Shown here piece after piece: positions 49,563 to 59,003 of a DNA stretch of 64,000 bases. The stretch's first letter is position 1. Each line of letters begins with the position of its first letter. The stretch comes from Bradyrhizobium sp. Ce-3. GTDB taxonomy: Bacteria > Pseudomonadota > Alphaproteobacteria > Rhizobiales > Xanthobacteraceae. The notes under the pieces were generated by a model. The model was not told the origin of the DNA and did no database searches. It saw only the letters and a list, made by a program, of their open reading frames with translations. The stretch covers positions 1,092,263-1,156,262 of the forward strand of contig NZ_BQUV01000001.1 in the NCBI RefSeq assembly GCF_022835695.1. The letters are read 5' to 3'. The translations under genes were made by a program, and so were the position numbers.

Positions 49563-52500
49563 GCGGAATCTCCGATGAGGCGGCGGCTTTGGCGCCTTGC
49601 TTCTTGTGTACCATACTGAATACCACGGGAACAAACATCAGCGTCGCGAAGGTCGCAAAGATCAGGCCGCCGATCACCGCCCGGCCCAGCGGCGCGTTTT
49701 GCTCGCCACCCTCGCCCATCCCCAGCGCCATCGGCGCCATGCCGATGATCATGGCGAGCGCCGTCATCAGCACCGGGCGGAACCGGACGAATCCGGCCTC
49801 CAGCGCCGCCGCGACGGGGTCGCCGAGTTCCTCATAGCGCTCGCGGGCGAAGCTGATCACCAGCACACTGTTCGCGGTGGCGACGCCCATGCACATGATG
49901 GCCCCGGTCAGCGCCGGAACCGAAAGCGTGGTCTGGGTGGTGAACAGCATCCAGACGATGCCGGCCAGCGCGGCCGGCAGCGCCGTGATGATCACGAACG
50001 GGTCCGACCAGGACTGGAAGTTCACGACGATCAGGAAGTAGATCAGGACGACCGCGCCGAGCAGGCCGAACAACAGGCCGGTGAAGGCCGAGTTCATGGT
50101 CTGGACCTGGCCGAGCAGCACCACCGACGAGCCCTTCGGCACCTCCTTGGCGGTATCGGCGATCAGCTGGCGCACGTCGGTCGCGACGCCGCCGAGATCG
50201 CGGCCCTGCGTGGTGGCATAGATCTGCACCAGCGACTGGATGTCGTACTGCGACACCACCGCGCTCGAGGTGGCGCGCTTGATGTCGGCGATGCCGCCGA
50301 GGATCGGCGCCTGGGTGTTGCCGGTCGCGGTGATCGGCAGGGTCTGCAACGCACTCAGCGAGTCGATCTGGTATTGCGGCGTCTGCATCACGATCGAATA
50401 GGACACGCCGTTGTCGGGATTGAGATAGTAGGTCGGCGCGACCTGCGAGGAGCCGGCGAGGTTGACCACTAGCGCGTTGGTGACGTCGCGTTCGGTCAGG
50501 CCGACATATTGCGCGCGGGTGCGGTCGACGTCGATGTTGAAGGTCGGATTGTTCGGTGACTGCTGGATCCGCGCGTCGGCGATGCCCGGAATCCGCTTGA
50601 TCTTCGCCAGCAGCCTGTTGGCATAGGCGTAGTTGGCCTCGAGATTGGCGCCGCGGATCTGCAAATCGATCGGCGCCGGCGCGCCGAAGTTGAGGATCTG
50701 GCTGACGATGTCGGCCGGCAGGAAGGAGAAGCTGGTGCCCGGGAACAGCCGCGGCAACTGCTCACGCAGTGCGCGCACATGCTCCTCGGTCGGCCTGTGA
50801 CCTTCCTTCAGCTTGATCTGGATGTCGGCATCCTGCGGGCCGATCACGCCGGTGTTGTTGTAGGTCAGGTTGATGCTGGAGATCGGCATGCCGATGTTGT
50901 CGGTCATGGTCTCGATCTCGCCCGGGATCAGCTTGCGGATCGCCTTCTGGACATCCGCCATCTGGTTGGCGGTCTCCTCGACGCGGGTGCCGACCTGGGT
51001 GCGGACATGCATCAGGATGTTGCCGGCGTCGACCGCCGGGAAGAAGTTGCGGCCCAGGAACGGCACCAGCAGGAACGACGCCGCCACGACCACGAGGAAG
51101 CCGCCGACGAACACCTTGCGATGGCCGAGCGCCATCTCGAGCAAATTGTGATAGCCGCTGCGGATACGCTCGAACCGCGCCTCGAAGCCGCGCTGGAACC
51201 AGACCAGGGGATTGCGCGACTTCGGCGGCGCGCCCTCGTGATGCACATGCGGCTGCAGCAGGTAGTTCGCCATCGTCGGCACCAGGGTGCGCGACAGGAT
51301 GAACGACCAGATCATCGCAAACATCACGGCTTCGGCCATCGGCACGAACAGGAAGCGCGCCACGCCGCTGAGGAAGAACATCGGCACGAACACGATGCAG
51401 ATACAGAGCAGCGAGACGAAGGCCGGCGTCACGATCTGGTTGGCGCCGTCGAGGATCGACTGCTCGACCGGCTTGCCCTGCTCCAGATGGTAGTTGATGT
51501 TCTCGATCGTCACCGTGGCGTCGTCGACCAGGATGCCGACCGCGAGCGCGAGGCCGCCGAGCGTCATGATGTTCAGCGTCTCGCCGATCAGAGACAGCAT
51601 GATGATGGCGCCCAGCACCGACAGCGGGATCGACACCGCGATGATGACGGTCGAGCGCCAGCTGCCGAGGAACAGCAGGATCATGACGCTGGTCAGAAGC
51701 GCTGCGATCACGCCTTCGAAGGCGACGCCGGTGATCGCACCGCGGACGAACACCGACTGGTCGCCGACGAAGCCGATCTTGAGCGCGTCGGGGAGCTGGT
51801 CCTTGACCTCGATCACCTTCTGCTTGATGCCGGCGATGATATCGAGCGTCGAAACCGCGCCGGCCTTCAGCACCATCATCAGCACCGAGCGATTGCCGTC
51901 GACATGGACGATGTTGGTCTGCGGCGGGTTGCCGTCGCGGACGGTAGCGACGTCGCGCACGTAGACCATGGCGCCGTTGACGGTCTTGATCGGCAGGTCG
52001 CCGAGCTCCTCGATACGGAGCGGCGAGTTGTTCAGATTGATGGTGTATTCGAAACTGCCGATCTTCTGGGTGCCGACCGGCGTGATCAGGTTCTGCGCCG
52101 CCAGCGCGTTGGCGACGTCCTGGCCCGAGAGGCCGCGCGCCTGCAGGGCGGTCGAATTGAGGTCGATCTGGATCTGGCGCTGCTTGCCGCCATACGGATA
52201 AGGGATCGCCGCGCCGGGCACCGTGACCAGCGGCGTCCGCAACTGGTTGATGCCGATGTCGGCGAGGTTCTGCTCGGTCAATCCCTCGCCCGACAGCGCG
52301 ACCTGGATGATCGGAACCGTCGAGGCGCTGTAGTTGAGGATCAGCGGCGGCGTCGCGCCCGGCGGCAACTGCTTGAGCAGGGTCTGGGCGATCGCGGTGA
52401 CCTGCGCGTTGGCGGTGCGGATGTCGACATTGGGCTGGAAGAAGATCTTGACGATGCCGATGCCGTTATAGGAGTTCGCAACGATGTGCTCGATGTCGTT

Positions 52501-52728
52501 GACCGTCGTGGTCAGCGTACGCTCGAATGGCGTGGTGATACGCCCGGACATCTGATCCGGTGGCAGGCCGGTGTAGGACCATGCCACGCCGATCACGGGA
52601 ATGCGGATCTCCGGAAAGATGTCGGTCGGCGTACGCAGCGCCGCCAGCGGTCCGATAATCAGCAGCAGGATCGCGAGCACGACGAAAGTATATGGCCGGC
52701 TCAGCGCGATACGGACCAGTGCGATCAT
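49549..52728 (-). CDS. RND efflux pump, inner-membrane transporter subunit
   Basis: A 1059-residue RND permease. MIALVRIALSRPYTFVVLAI is the first membrane helix, TPTDIFPEIRIPVIGVAWSY the first porter segment, and the proton-relay Asp pair appears in AVGILVDDATVTIENI near residue 410. The second half repeats the architecture (NFQSWSDPFVIITALPAALA, then AIMCMGVATANSVLVISFAR). ATG at 52728 is preferred over an upstream in-frame Met because it starts directly before helix 1. Drug or solvent specificity cannot be predicted. There is no adjacent regulator or TolC-type channel. Confidence 0.94.
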   Translation of the reverse strand: MIALVRIALSRPYTFVVLAILLLIIGPLAALRTPTDIFPEIRIPVIGVAWSYTGLPPDQMSGRITTPFERTLTTTVNDIEHIVANSYNGIGIVKIFFQPNVDIRTANAQVTAIAQTLLKQLPPGATPPLILNYSASTVPIIQVALSGEGLTEQNLADIGINQLRTPLVTVPGAAIPYPYGGKQRQIQIDLNSTALQARGLSGQDVANALAAQNLITPVGTQKIGSFEYTINLNNSPLRIEELGDLPIKTVNGAMVYVRDVATVRDGNPPQTNIVHVDGNRSVLMMVLKAGAVSTLDIIAGIKQKVIEVKDQLPDALKIGFVGDQSVFVRGAITGVAFEGVIAALLTSVMILLFLGSWRSTVIIAVSIPLSVLGAIIMLSLIGETLNIMTLGGLALAVGILVDDATVTIENINYHLEQGKPVEQSILDGANQIVTPAFVSLLCICIVFVPMFFLSGVARFLFVPMAEAVMFAMIWSFILSRTLVPTMANYLLQPHVHHEGAPPKSRNPLVWFQRGFEARFERIRSGYHNLLEMALGHRKVFVGGFLVVVAASFLLVPFLGRNFFPAVDAGNILMHVRTQVGTRVEETANQMADVQKAIRKLIPGEIETMTDNIGMPISSINLTYNNTGVIGPQDADIQIKLKEGHRPTEEHVRALREQLPRLFPGTSFSFLPADIVSQILNFGAPAPIDLQIRGANLEANYAYANRLLAKIKRIPGIADARIQQSPNNPTFNIDVDRTRAQYVGLTERDVTNALVVNLAGSSQVAPTYYLNPDNGVSYSIVMQTPQYQIDSLSALQTLPITATGNTQAPILGGIADIKRATSSAVVSQYDIQSLVQIYATTQGRDLGGVATDVRQLIADTAKEVPKGSSVVLLGQVQTMNSAFTGLLFGLLGAVVLIYFLIVVNFQSWSDPFVIITALPAALAGIVWMLFTTQTTLSVPALTGAIMCMGVATANSVLVISFARERYEELGDPVAAALEAGFVRFRPVLMTALAMIIGMAPMALGMGEGGEQNAPLGRAVIGGLIFATFATLMFVPVVFSMVHKKQGAKAAASSEIPHAAH

Positions 52729-53115
52729 AAAAGTAGCGTTCCCGAAATAAAGCCAGCCCAGGCAGAGGAATCGACATTGCAAAAGCCGTTCCGGTAGCGG
52801 CCGATTTACCCGATGCCGGGCAAAACGCCAACCCGCGGCGCCGCGGCGGCTTTCACTTCCTCGGCATAGTGTGACGCCGAAGCGGATCGGTGGGACACGC
52901 CGGACGTAGCACCGCCGAACACGGCCGCGTTGTCGTTCAAAAAGAGACAGCCCTGCTCCGAAAGCGAGCCGGCTGAGGATGCCGTTTCGGCCGCCGGAAG
53001 GCTAGCGCATCGCTGCTCTGCGAAAATGCAAAGCGTGGCGAGCCGGCCGGCCCACCACGCTGCAACTAGTTGCCCGGAGAACGATCCCGGCCGGCCCGGC
53101 CCGGATGGGACCGGA
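52729..53115. other. 387-base intergenic region with no recognisable gene
   Basis: The spacer between the start of the RND pump gene and the end of the first chemoreceptor contains GC-rich sequence, with short GCCGG-rich inverted runs around 53040-53100 (for example GAGCCGGCCGGCCC and GGCCGGCCCGGCC). Arginine- and serine-rich open frames cross it, but they are extensions of the antisense shadow of the chemoreceptor gene. The RND promoter should lie near 52730-52800. Confidence 0.5.
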
Positions 53116-54822
53116 TCAGGCGGCGCGGACGGCGTTGAGGAACTTGCCGACCTCGAGCTTGAGGCGGCTGCTGTCGCCCGACAGCGACTGCGCCGCCGAC
53201 AGCACCTGGGTCGAGGCCGAGCCGGTTTCGTTGGCGCCGTGCTGCACGTCGGTGATGTTGGCCGAGACCTGCTGGGTGCCCTGCGCCGCCTGCTGCACGT
53301 TTCGGGATATTTCCTGGGTCGCCGCGCCCTGTTCTTCGATCGCGGCGGCAATGGCGGCCGAAATCTCCGACAGCCGCTCGATGGTCGAGCCGATCGCGCG
53401 GATCGCGCTCACGGAGTCCTCGGTAGCGGCCTGGATGCCGGAGATCTGCTGGCCGATCTCCCCGGTCGCCTTGGCGGTCTGCTCGGCCAGCGCCTTCACC
53501 TCGGACGCCACTACCGCAAAGCCACGTCCGGCCTCGCCGGCTCGCGCCGCCTCGATGGTCGCGTTGAGCGCCAGCAGATTGGTCTGACCGGCGATGGTGT
53601 TGATCAGCTCGACGACATCGCCGATCCGGGCCGCCGCCTTCGACAACTCCCCGACCCGGTCGTTGGTCGCACGGGCCTGGCTGACGGCGTCGCCCGCCAT
53701 CCGTGCCGACTCCTGCACCTGCCGGCTGATCTCGGTCACCGACGATGACAGTTCCTCGGTTGCGGACGCCACCGACTGGACGTTGGTGGTCGCTTCCTCC
53801 GAGGCGGCGGCGACGGTCGTCGCAAGGTTCTGCGAGCGCTCGGCGGTCGAGGTCAGCGTAGTCGCGGACGCTTCGAGCTCGGTCGATGCGGATGCCACGG
53901 TTTCGACGATCTCGCCGACCGCGCGCTCGAAGCCATCGGCCAGCTGGAGCATGTCGGTGCGGCGCTGCGCTGCGGCGCGCACTTCCATATCCTTCTGCTC
54001 GCGCGCCATCCGCGCATTGGCAAGTCCGTTGTCCTTGAAGACCAGCGCGGTCTTGGCAACGTCGCCGACCTCATCGCGGCGATCGGTGCCGTGTACCGCG
54101 ATGTCATAGTGGCCATTGGCAAGCTGCTGCAACATCTCGACGACGGCACGGATCGGCTTTGCGACACCGTATTGTCCGACGACGAAGCCGAACAGCAGGC
54201 CGAACAGGACGCCCGAGGCGGCAAGCAGGATCAGCAGCTCCGAGGTCGCGGTGTATTCCTGCTCGTTGGCCTTGATGTTTTCCTTGACGCGCTGATCCTG
54301 ACGGTCGGCCACCGCCCGGACCTTGGCTTGCAGCTCCTCGGCGGCCGCGCGGCTCTTCATCGCGGCATCACGCAGCTTTTCGGCGGACTGGGTCAGGTCG
54401 GCGGCCCTGGCGCCATCGACCGCATCGAGCGTCTGTTTCAGCTGAGCCTGGTAGGCGGACTGCGCGGAGCGTACGCCGGACAGCAGCGCAATGGTCTGCG
54501 GATCCTGGGTCTTGCTGATCTCGGCCAACCTCTCCTCGAGCAATTTGAGCTGCTGGTCGATCACGGAGCGTGCCGCGAGCCGGTTCTCATCGCGCGGATC
54601 GAGCGCGCTGCGGAATTCGGCGCGATTGATCGCCAGCACACTCTGGTTGGCGTGCGCCGAAAGCAGCGCACGATCCGTAGCGCGCGCTGTGACCACGCCG
54701 CGCTCGCTCAGCGATTTCAGCGAGGAGATACCAAGATAGGCAAGCATGCCGGCGATGATCGAGAGACCGCCCACAATCGCCAGTATCTTCGTGAGAATGC
54801 GGAATCTCGCCAGGAACATCAT
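53116..54822 (-). CDS. Methyl-accepting chemotaxis protein (first of a tandem pair)
   Basis: A 568-residue chemoreceptor. Membrane helices lie at about residues 10-32 and 197-219 and flank a periplasmic four-helix-type sensor ([20 protein letters not shown] through [20 protein letters not shown]). A HAMP segment around 222-275 follows, then a cytoplasmic signalling domain with the hairpin tip [20 protein letters not shown] and [20 protein letters not shown]. The last 250 or so residues are nearly identical to the downstream paralogue. There is no C-terminal CheR-binding pentapeptide. GAGG lies seven bases before the chosen ATG. It senses an unknown ligand and signals to CheA, encoded elsewhere. 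Confidence 0.95.
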   Translation of the reverse strand: MMFLARFRILTKILAIVGGLSIIAGMLAYLGISSLKSLSERGVVTARATDRALLSAHANQSVLAINRAEFRSALDPRDENRLAARSVIDQQLKLLEERLAEISKTQDPQTIALLSGVRSAQSAYQAQLKQTLDAVDGARAADLTQSAEKLRDAAMKSRAAAEELQAKVRAVADRQDQRVKENIKANEQEYTATSELLILLAASGVLFGLLFGFVVGQYGVAKPIRAVVEMLQQLANGHYDIAVHGTDRRDEVGDVAKTALVFKDNGLANARMAREQKDMEVRAAAQRRTDMLQLADGFERAVGEIVETVASASTELEASATTLTSTAERSQNLATTVAAASEEATTNVQSVASATEELSSSVTEISRQVQESARMAGDAVSQARATNDRVGELSKAAARIGDVVELINTIAGQTNLLALNATIEAARAGEAGRGFAVVASEVKALAEQTAKATGEIGQQISGIQAATEDSVSAIRAIGSTIERLSEISAAIAAAIEEQGAATQEISRNVQQAAQGTQQVSANITDVQHGANETGSASTQVLSAAQSLSGDSSRLKLEVGKFLNAVRAA

Positions 54823-54918
54823 CCGGGTGCCTCGTTCGGATTTGGAATGGAATGCGCGCTTCTGTGCGGGGTGGCCGCGTCGCTATGCGGCACATTATCG
54901 CGCGTGGAACTACGGTTC

Positions 54919-54948
54919 GTTAATCCTGCCTTCCGTGGAACTACTGAG
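54919..54948 (-). promoter_or_regulatory. Shared upstream element of the two chemoreceptor genes, copy 1
   Basis: Read on the minus strand, CTCAGTAGTTC is followed by ACGG and, 8 bases later, ATTAAC, about 97 bases upstream of the start codon. The paralogue at 56731 carries the same elements with the same spacing about 101 bases upstream. The TTAAC end resembles half-sites of the alphaproteobacterial regulator CtrA; this is a suggestion only. Confidence 0.5.
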
Positions 54949-54977
54949 CGCTGCAAATGCAAATGGGCGCCGCATGT

Positions 54978-55012
54978 GCAAAGAAAAATGCCCGGCCTGA
55001 CGGCCGGGCATT
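54978..55012 (-). terminator. Rho-independent terminator of the second chemoreceptor gene
   Basis: Arms 54987-54997 and 55002-55012 (AATGCCCGGCC / GGCCGGGCATT) form an 11-bp stem with a four-base loop. On the minus strand the stem is followed by a T-rich run (TTTTTCTTT). It lies 27 bases after the stop codon of the gene at 55040-56731, so that gene and the downstream chemoreceptor are transcribed separately. Confidence 0.88.
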
Positions 55013-55039
55013 CTCTGATGGTCGAACGTGCAGTTGACG

Positions 55040-56731
55040 TCAGGCCGCGCGCACGGCCTCAAGGAATTTGCCGACCTCGAGCTTGAGGCGGTTGCTGTCG
55101 CCCGACAGCGATTGCGCCGCCGACAGCACCTGGCTCGAGGCCGAGCCGGTTTCGTTCGCGCCGTGCTGCACGTCGGTGATGTTGGCCGAGACCTGCTGGG
55201 TGCCCTGCGCCGCCTGCTGCACGTTGCGGGAAATCTCCTGCGTCGCCGCGCCCTGCTCCTCGACCGCGGCGGCAATGGTGGACGAGATCTCCGAGAGCCG
55301 CTCGATGGTCGACGAGATCTCCTTGATCGCGCCGACCGACTCCTGGGTCGCGGTCTGGATGCCGGCGATCTGCTGGCCGATCTCGCCGGTCGCCTTGGCG
55401 GTCTGCTCGGCCAGCGCCTTGACCTCGGACGCCACCACCGCGAAGCCGCGGCCGGCCTCGCCGGCGCGCGCCGCCTCGATCGTGGCATTCAACGCCAGCA
55501 GATTGGTCTGGCCGGCAATGGTGTTGATCAGCTCGACGACGTCGCCGATCCGCGCGGCGGCCTTCGACAGCTCGCTGACGCGGTCGTTCGTGGTGCGCGC
55601 CTGGCCGACGGCGTCGCCCGCCATCCGCGCCGATTCCTGCACCTGGCGGCTGATCTCGGTCACCGACGACGACAGCTCTTCGGTCGCCGAGGCCACCGAC
55701 TGGACGTTGGTCGAGGCTTCCTCGGACGCCGCGGCAACCGACGTGGTCAGTTCCTGCGATCGCCTTGCGGTCGACGACAGCGTGCTGGCCGAGGCTTCGA
55801 GCTGGGTCGAGGCCGACGACACGGTCTGCACGATCTCACCGATCATCTGCTCGAAATTGCGGGTGATGGCGTCGACCCGGCGGCCGCGCTCGATCTTTGC
55901 TTCGGCATCGGCGGCAGCGGCCTCATCGGCCGCCTTCTTGGCGATCAGCGCTTCCTTGAACACCTGCAACGTATCGGCCATTGCGCCCATCTCGGTCTTC
56001 TCGCCCTGGTACGGCACCTCTGCGGTGAGGTCGCCGCGGCCCAGCGCCTGCATCGGCGCGATGATCGAAGCGATACCGGCGGATACGTCGCGAACCAGGT
56101 AGAAGCTGACACCGATGCCGATCAGGACGGCGCCGCCAAGGATCACCGCGAGCAGCATGAAGGCCGAATTGTAGCTGGTGGTGGCGTCCTGCGCAGCCTT
56201 GTCGGCTCCGGTGTTGTTGTAGGCGATGTCCTTGTTGAGAATTTCGTCCGCCTCAAGGCCGATCTTGTTCACGACCTGAGTGTTGAGCTCATGCGCGTCA
56301 TGTGGAATCTTGCCGGCGTCCTTGCGCGACAGCTCCATCACCTGTTCGGTGCCCTTGCGGTACTTGTCCCAGGTCTCGACCCACTGATTGTAAAGCGCCC
56401 GTTCGCCCGGGGATGTAATCATCGGCTCGTAGGCCGTACGGGTCTTGGCAATCATCTCGATCACGTTCGCCAGCGTCTTTTCCTGGGCCAGCTTGGTTTC
56501 GGCCGTCTCGGACAGCATGTGCTCGCGGATCACGTTGCGATAGGTGATGACCCCGGCGCGCAGCTCGCCGAGCACGCGCACGCTCGGCAGCCAGTTGGTC
56601 GTGATGTCGACGGTGTTGGCGTTGATCGCCCGCATGTTCCAAACTGCAAGCAGGCCCATACCGGTCAGTGCGACAAGCAGGAACGCAACCGCGGCGATGA
56701 TCTTGGCGCGGATCGAGAATTTGGCGAACAT
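55040..56731 (-). CDS. Methyl-accepting chemotaxis protein (second of a tandem pair)
   Basis: A 563-residue chemoreceptor. Membrane helices at about residues 10-32 and 185-207 enclose a four-helix-bundle sensor containing [25 protein letters not shown] domain then leads to the signalling domain with [20 protein letters not shown] and [20 protein letters not shown]. From [20 protein letters not shown] onwards it is almost identical to the first receptor, while the sensor parts differ greatly. ATG at 56731 ([15 protein letters not shown]) is placed just before the first helix; the longer frame upstream is less likely. It has its own terminator and shares an upstream element with its paralogue. 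Confidence 0.95.
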   Translation of the reverse strand: MFAKFSIRAKIIAAVAFLLVALTGMGLLAVWNMRAINANTVDITTNWLPSVRVLGELRAGVITYRNVIREHMLSETAETKLAQEKTLANVIEMIAKTRTAYEPMITSPGERALYNQWVETWDKYRKGTEQVMELSRKDAGKIPHDAHELNTQVVNKIGLEADEILNKDIAYNNTGADKAAQDATTSYNSAFMLLAVILGGAVLIGIGVSFYLVRDVSAGIASIIAPMQALGRGDLTAEVPYQGEKTEMGAMADTLQVFKEALIAKKAADEAAAADAEAKIERGRRVDAITRNFEQMIGEIVQTVSSASTQLEASASTLSSTARRSQELTTSVAAASEEASTNVQSVASATEELSSSVTEISRQVQESARMAGDAVGQARTTNDRVSELSKAAARIGDVVELINTIAGQTNLLALNATIEAARAGEAGRGFAVVASEVKALAEQTAKATGEIGQQIAGIQTATQESVGAIKEISSTIERLSEISSTIAAAVEEQGAATQEISRNVQQAAQGTQQVSANITDVQHGANETGSASSQVLSAAQSLSGDSNRLKLEVGKFLEAVRAA

Positions 56732-56831
56732 CGTGAGGTCTCTTGGACACGGGCTCGCGAAGCCCAATCGAATGGCTAGGGGCGCGGCGGTGCGCCGAAC
56801 ACATCAAAGCCAGCCCCCCTCCTTAAGTAGG

Positions 56832-56861
56832 GTTAATTTGGTTCCCCGTTGAACTACTGAG
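56832..56861 (-). promoter_or_regulatory. Shared upstream element of the two chemoreceptor genes, copy 2
   Basis: On the minus strand CTCAGTAGTTC, ACGG and ATTAAC occur with the same internal spacing as copy 1. A second TTAA follows (TTAACCCTACTTAA), six bases apart. The start codon is about 101 bases downstream. Confidence 0.5.
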
Positions 56862-56922
56862 ACGCGCTGTCATCGCCCCGACATGATGCGCGAGAGGCGC
56901 ATCAGGATGCGCGACAGCCGCA

Positions 56923-58212
56923 TCACGGCATCAATGCGAGCGCGTCCGAGAAGAACTCCGGCCCGCCGAAATTGCCCGATTTCAAGGCGAGCACCATCGC
57001 GCCGTGCCTGGCGCCGACCGCGCGCAGAACCGGCACGCCTGCAGCGATTTCCGCCCCGACCAGGAATCCCGGGATACCAAGCCGATCGACCACGGCGCCT
57101 GAAGTTTCACCACCGGCGACCACAAGCCTGTGCACGCCCGACTGCACCAGGCCATCCGCAATGTCGGCCATGGCCTGCTCGATGGCGTGTCCGGCTGCAT
57201 CGCGGCCATGACGGGATTGCAGAGCTGTCACCTGCTCCGGGGTCGAGCTGCTCGCAATCAGGACCGGCCCCTTCCCGAGCCGTTCCTTGGCCCAGGCGAG
57301 CGCGCGCTGCGCCTCATCCCTGCCGGCAACCACCCGCTCGGGGTCGAGGTGCAGGACCGGCATCACCTTCTCGGCGCTGGCGATCTGCCGCAGGGTCGCC
57401 TGCGAGCAACTGCCGGCGAGGCAGGCCGCCGGGCCGCCGATTGCCGGCGCGGGCTGCGCATCCGCGGCGTCAGGTTTGGCATTGCCTGCATCGACCAGCG
57501 CCCGCGCCAATCCAAGCCCGATCCCGGAGGCGCCGACCGAGAGACGGTGGTCCAGCGCCACCTGCCCGATGGTCTCGAGGTCGCGATCGAACACCGCATC
57601 GACGATCGCCGCGCCGATGCCGCCTTGCGCGAGCTCGGCCAGCCTGGTGCGCACCGCACCCGCGCCGCGGCTCAAGGTCGCCAGATCGACCAGGCCGACC
57701 TTGGTCTTGCTCTGGCGCGCCAGCACGCGGACCAGATTGGAATCATGCATCGGGTTGAGCGGGTGGTCCTTCAGCGGGCTCTCGTTCAGCGGCACTTGGC
57801 CGACGAACAGATTACCCTGATAGACGGTGCGGCCGGTCTCCGGGAACGCCGGCGTCACCAGCACGATGGCATCCTTGGAATCCGCCCGCAGCGCGTCCAT
57901 CACCGGGCCGATATTGCCGGCATCGGTGGAATCGAAGGTCGAGCAGATCTTGAACAGGATATGCCTGGCGCCGCGGCCGCGCAGCCAGGCCTCCGCCGCG
58001 CGCGAACGCGTCACGGCCAGGCCGGCCTCGATCGAGCGGCTCTTCAGCGACACCACCACGGCGTCGACCTCGGGCAGTGCGAGATCGTCGGCGGGGACGC
58101 CGATGGTCTGCACCGTGCGCAGGCCGGCGCGGGTCAGCGCGTTGGCGAGGTCGGAGGCACCGGTATAGTCGTCGGCGATGCAACCAAGAGACAGGTTTCC
58201 GGCTCGCGTCAC
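56923..58212 (-). CDS. otnK: 3-oxo-tetronate kinase (four-carbon acid sugar kinase, DUF1537)
   Basis: A 429-residue kinase phosphorylating 3-oxo-tetronate (from L-threonate or D-erythronate) at C4. The N-terminal domain starts LGCIADDYTGASDLANALTR, a family signature, with KICSTFDSTDAGNIG near residue 92. The C-terminal nucleotide-binding domain has HRLVVAGGETSGAVVDRLGI near residue 362 and VLALKSGNFGGPEFFSDAL at the end. Its start overlaps the otnI stop by four bases (58209-58212). With otnI, ltnD and the divergent otnC it forms the full set for converting four-carbon sugar acids to dihydroxyacetone phosphate. Confidence 0.94.
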   Translation of the reverse strand: MTRAGNLSLGCIADDYTGASDLANALTRAGLRTVQTIGVPADDLALPEVDAVVVSLKSRSIEAGLAVTRSRAAEAWLRGRGARHILFKICSTFDSTDAGNIGPVMDALRADSKDAIVLVTPAFPETGRTVYQGNLFVGQVPLNESPLKDHPLNPMHDSNLVRVLARQSKTKVGLVDLATLSRGAGAVRTRLAELAQGGIGAAIVDAVFDRDLETIGQVALDHRLSVGASGIGLGLARALVDAGNAKPDAADAQPAPAIGGPAACLAGSCSQATLRQIASAEKVMPVLHLDPERVVAGRDEAQRALAWAKERLGKGPVLIASSSTPEQVTALQSRHGRDAAGHAIEQAMADIADGLVQSGVHRLVVAGGETSGAVVDRLGIPGFLVGAEIAAGVPVLRAVGARHGAMVLALKSGNFGGPEFFSDALALMP

Positions 58213-58991
58213 GGCTTCACTCCGGCATAGGGCTCGAACCAGGCCAGGCCGTCGGTGGTCTTGCCGCGCGGATTGTATTCGCAGCCGACGAAGCCGCCGT
58301 AACCGAGCCGATCGAGCTCGCCGAACAGGAACGGATAGTTCAACTCCTCGCCGTCAGGCTCGTTGCGCGAAGGGATCGAGGCGATCTGGATGTGGCCAAT
58401 GATCGGCATCATCTCGCGCAATCGCATCGTGACGTCGCCATGGATGATCTGGCAGTGGTAGATGTCGAACTGCAGCTTGAGGTTCGCAATCTTCAGCTCG
58501 TTGATCAGGTCGCGCGCGAACAGGAAGTCGTTGAGGAAGTAGCCGGGCACGTTGCGCGGATTGATCGGCTCGATCACGACGTCGAGACCGTGCGGCGCGA
58601 AAAACTCGGTGGCATAGGCGACCGACTTGCGGAATGCCGCGACCGCCCTCGCATCGCTGCGGTCGGCGATCCCCGCCATCAGATGCACGCGCTTGACGCC
58701 GGTCGCCTGCGCATAGGGCAGCGCGGTTGCCAGGCTCTGCTGCAGGTCGGCGAAACGATCCGGCAACGCGGCAAATCCCTTCTCGCCGGCGTTCCAGTCG
58801 CCCGGCGGCAGATTGAACAGCGCCTGCGTCAGCCCGGCGGCCTTCAGCCGCTTGCCGACCTCCTCGGCCGGATGATCGTAGGGAAACAGGAATTCGACCG
58901 CGGTGAAGCCCGCTTTCGCCGCCGCGTCGAAGCGGTCGAGGAACGGGACCTCGTTGAACATCATGGTGAGATTGGCGGCAAAGCGGGGCAT
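58209..58991 (-). CDS. otnI: 2-oxo-tetronate isomerase (hydroxypyruvate isomerase family)
   Basis: A 260-residue TIM-barrel isomerase. PRFAANLTMMFNEVPFLDRF, GFTAVEFLFPYDHPAEEVGK and the metal-ligand segments VVIEPINPRNVPGYFL, KLQFDIYHCQIIHGD, and GHIQIASIPSRNEPDGEELN are all typical. It interconverts 2-oxo- and 3-oxo-tetronate. It lies between ltnD (12 bases upstream) and otnK (overlapping). Hydroxypyruvate isomerase itself is the main alternative, but the operon argues for OtnI. Confidence 0.93.
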   Translation of the reverse strand: MPRFAANLTMMFNEVPFLDRFDAAAKAGFTAVEFLFPYDHPAEEVGKRLKAAGLTQALFNLPPGDWNAGEKGFAALPDRFADLQQSLATALPYAQATGVKRVHLMAGIADRSDARAVAAFRKSVAYATEFFAPHGLDVVIEPINPRNVPGYFLNDFLFARDLINELKIANLKLQFDIYHCQIIHGDVTMRLREMMPIIGHIQIASIPSRNEPDGEELNYPFLFGELDRLGYGGFVGCEYNPRGKTTDGLAWFEPYAGVKP

Positions 58992-59003
58992 TGCAATATC
59001 CTC

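Noticed and set aside
50779-52797. Plus-strand open frame of about 672 codons opposite the RND pump
   Set aside because: Charged low-complexity translation with no motif; the opposite strand encodes a complete RND permease.
52806-53351. Minus-strand frame of about 181 codons in the RND-chemoreceptor spacer
   Set aside because: Its first half is a frame-shifted copy of the chemoreceptor C-terminus and the rest is unsupported intergenic sequence.
55028-56779. Plus-strand open frame of about 583 codons opposite the second chemoreceptor
   Set aside because: Antisense shadow, with a similar shadow opposite the first receptor because the two genes are near-identical in their 3' halves.
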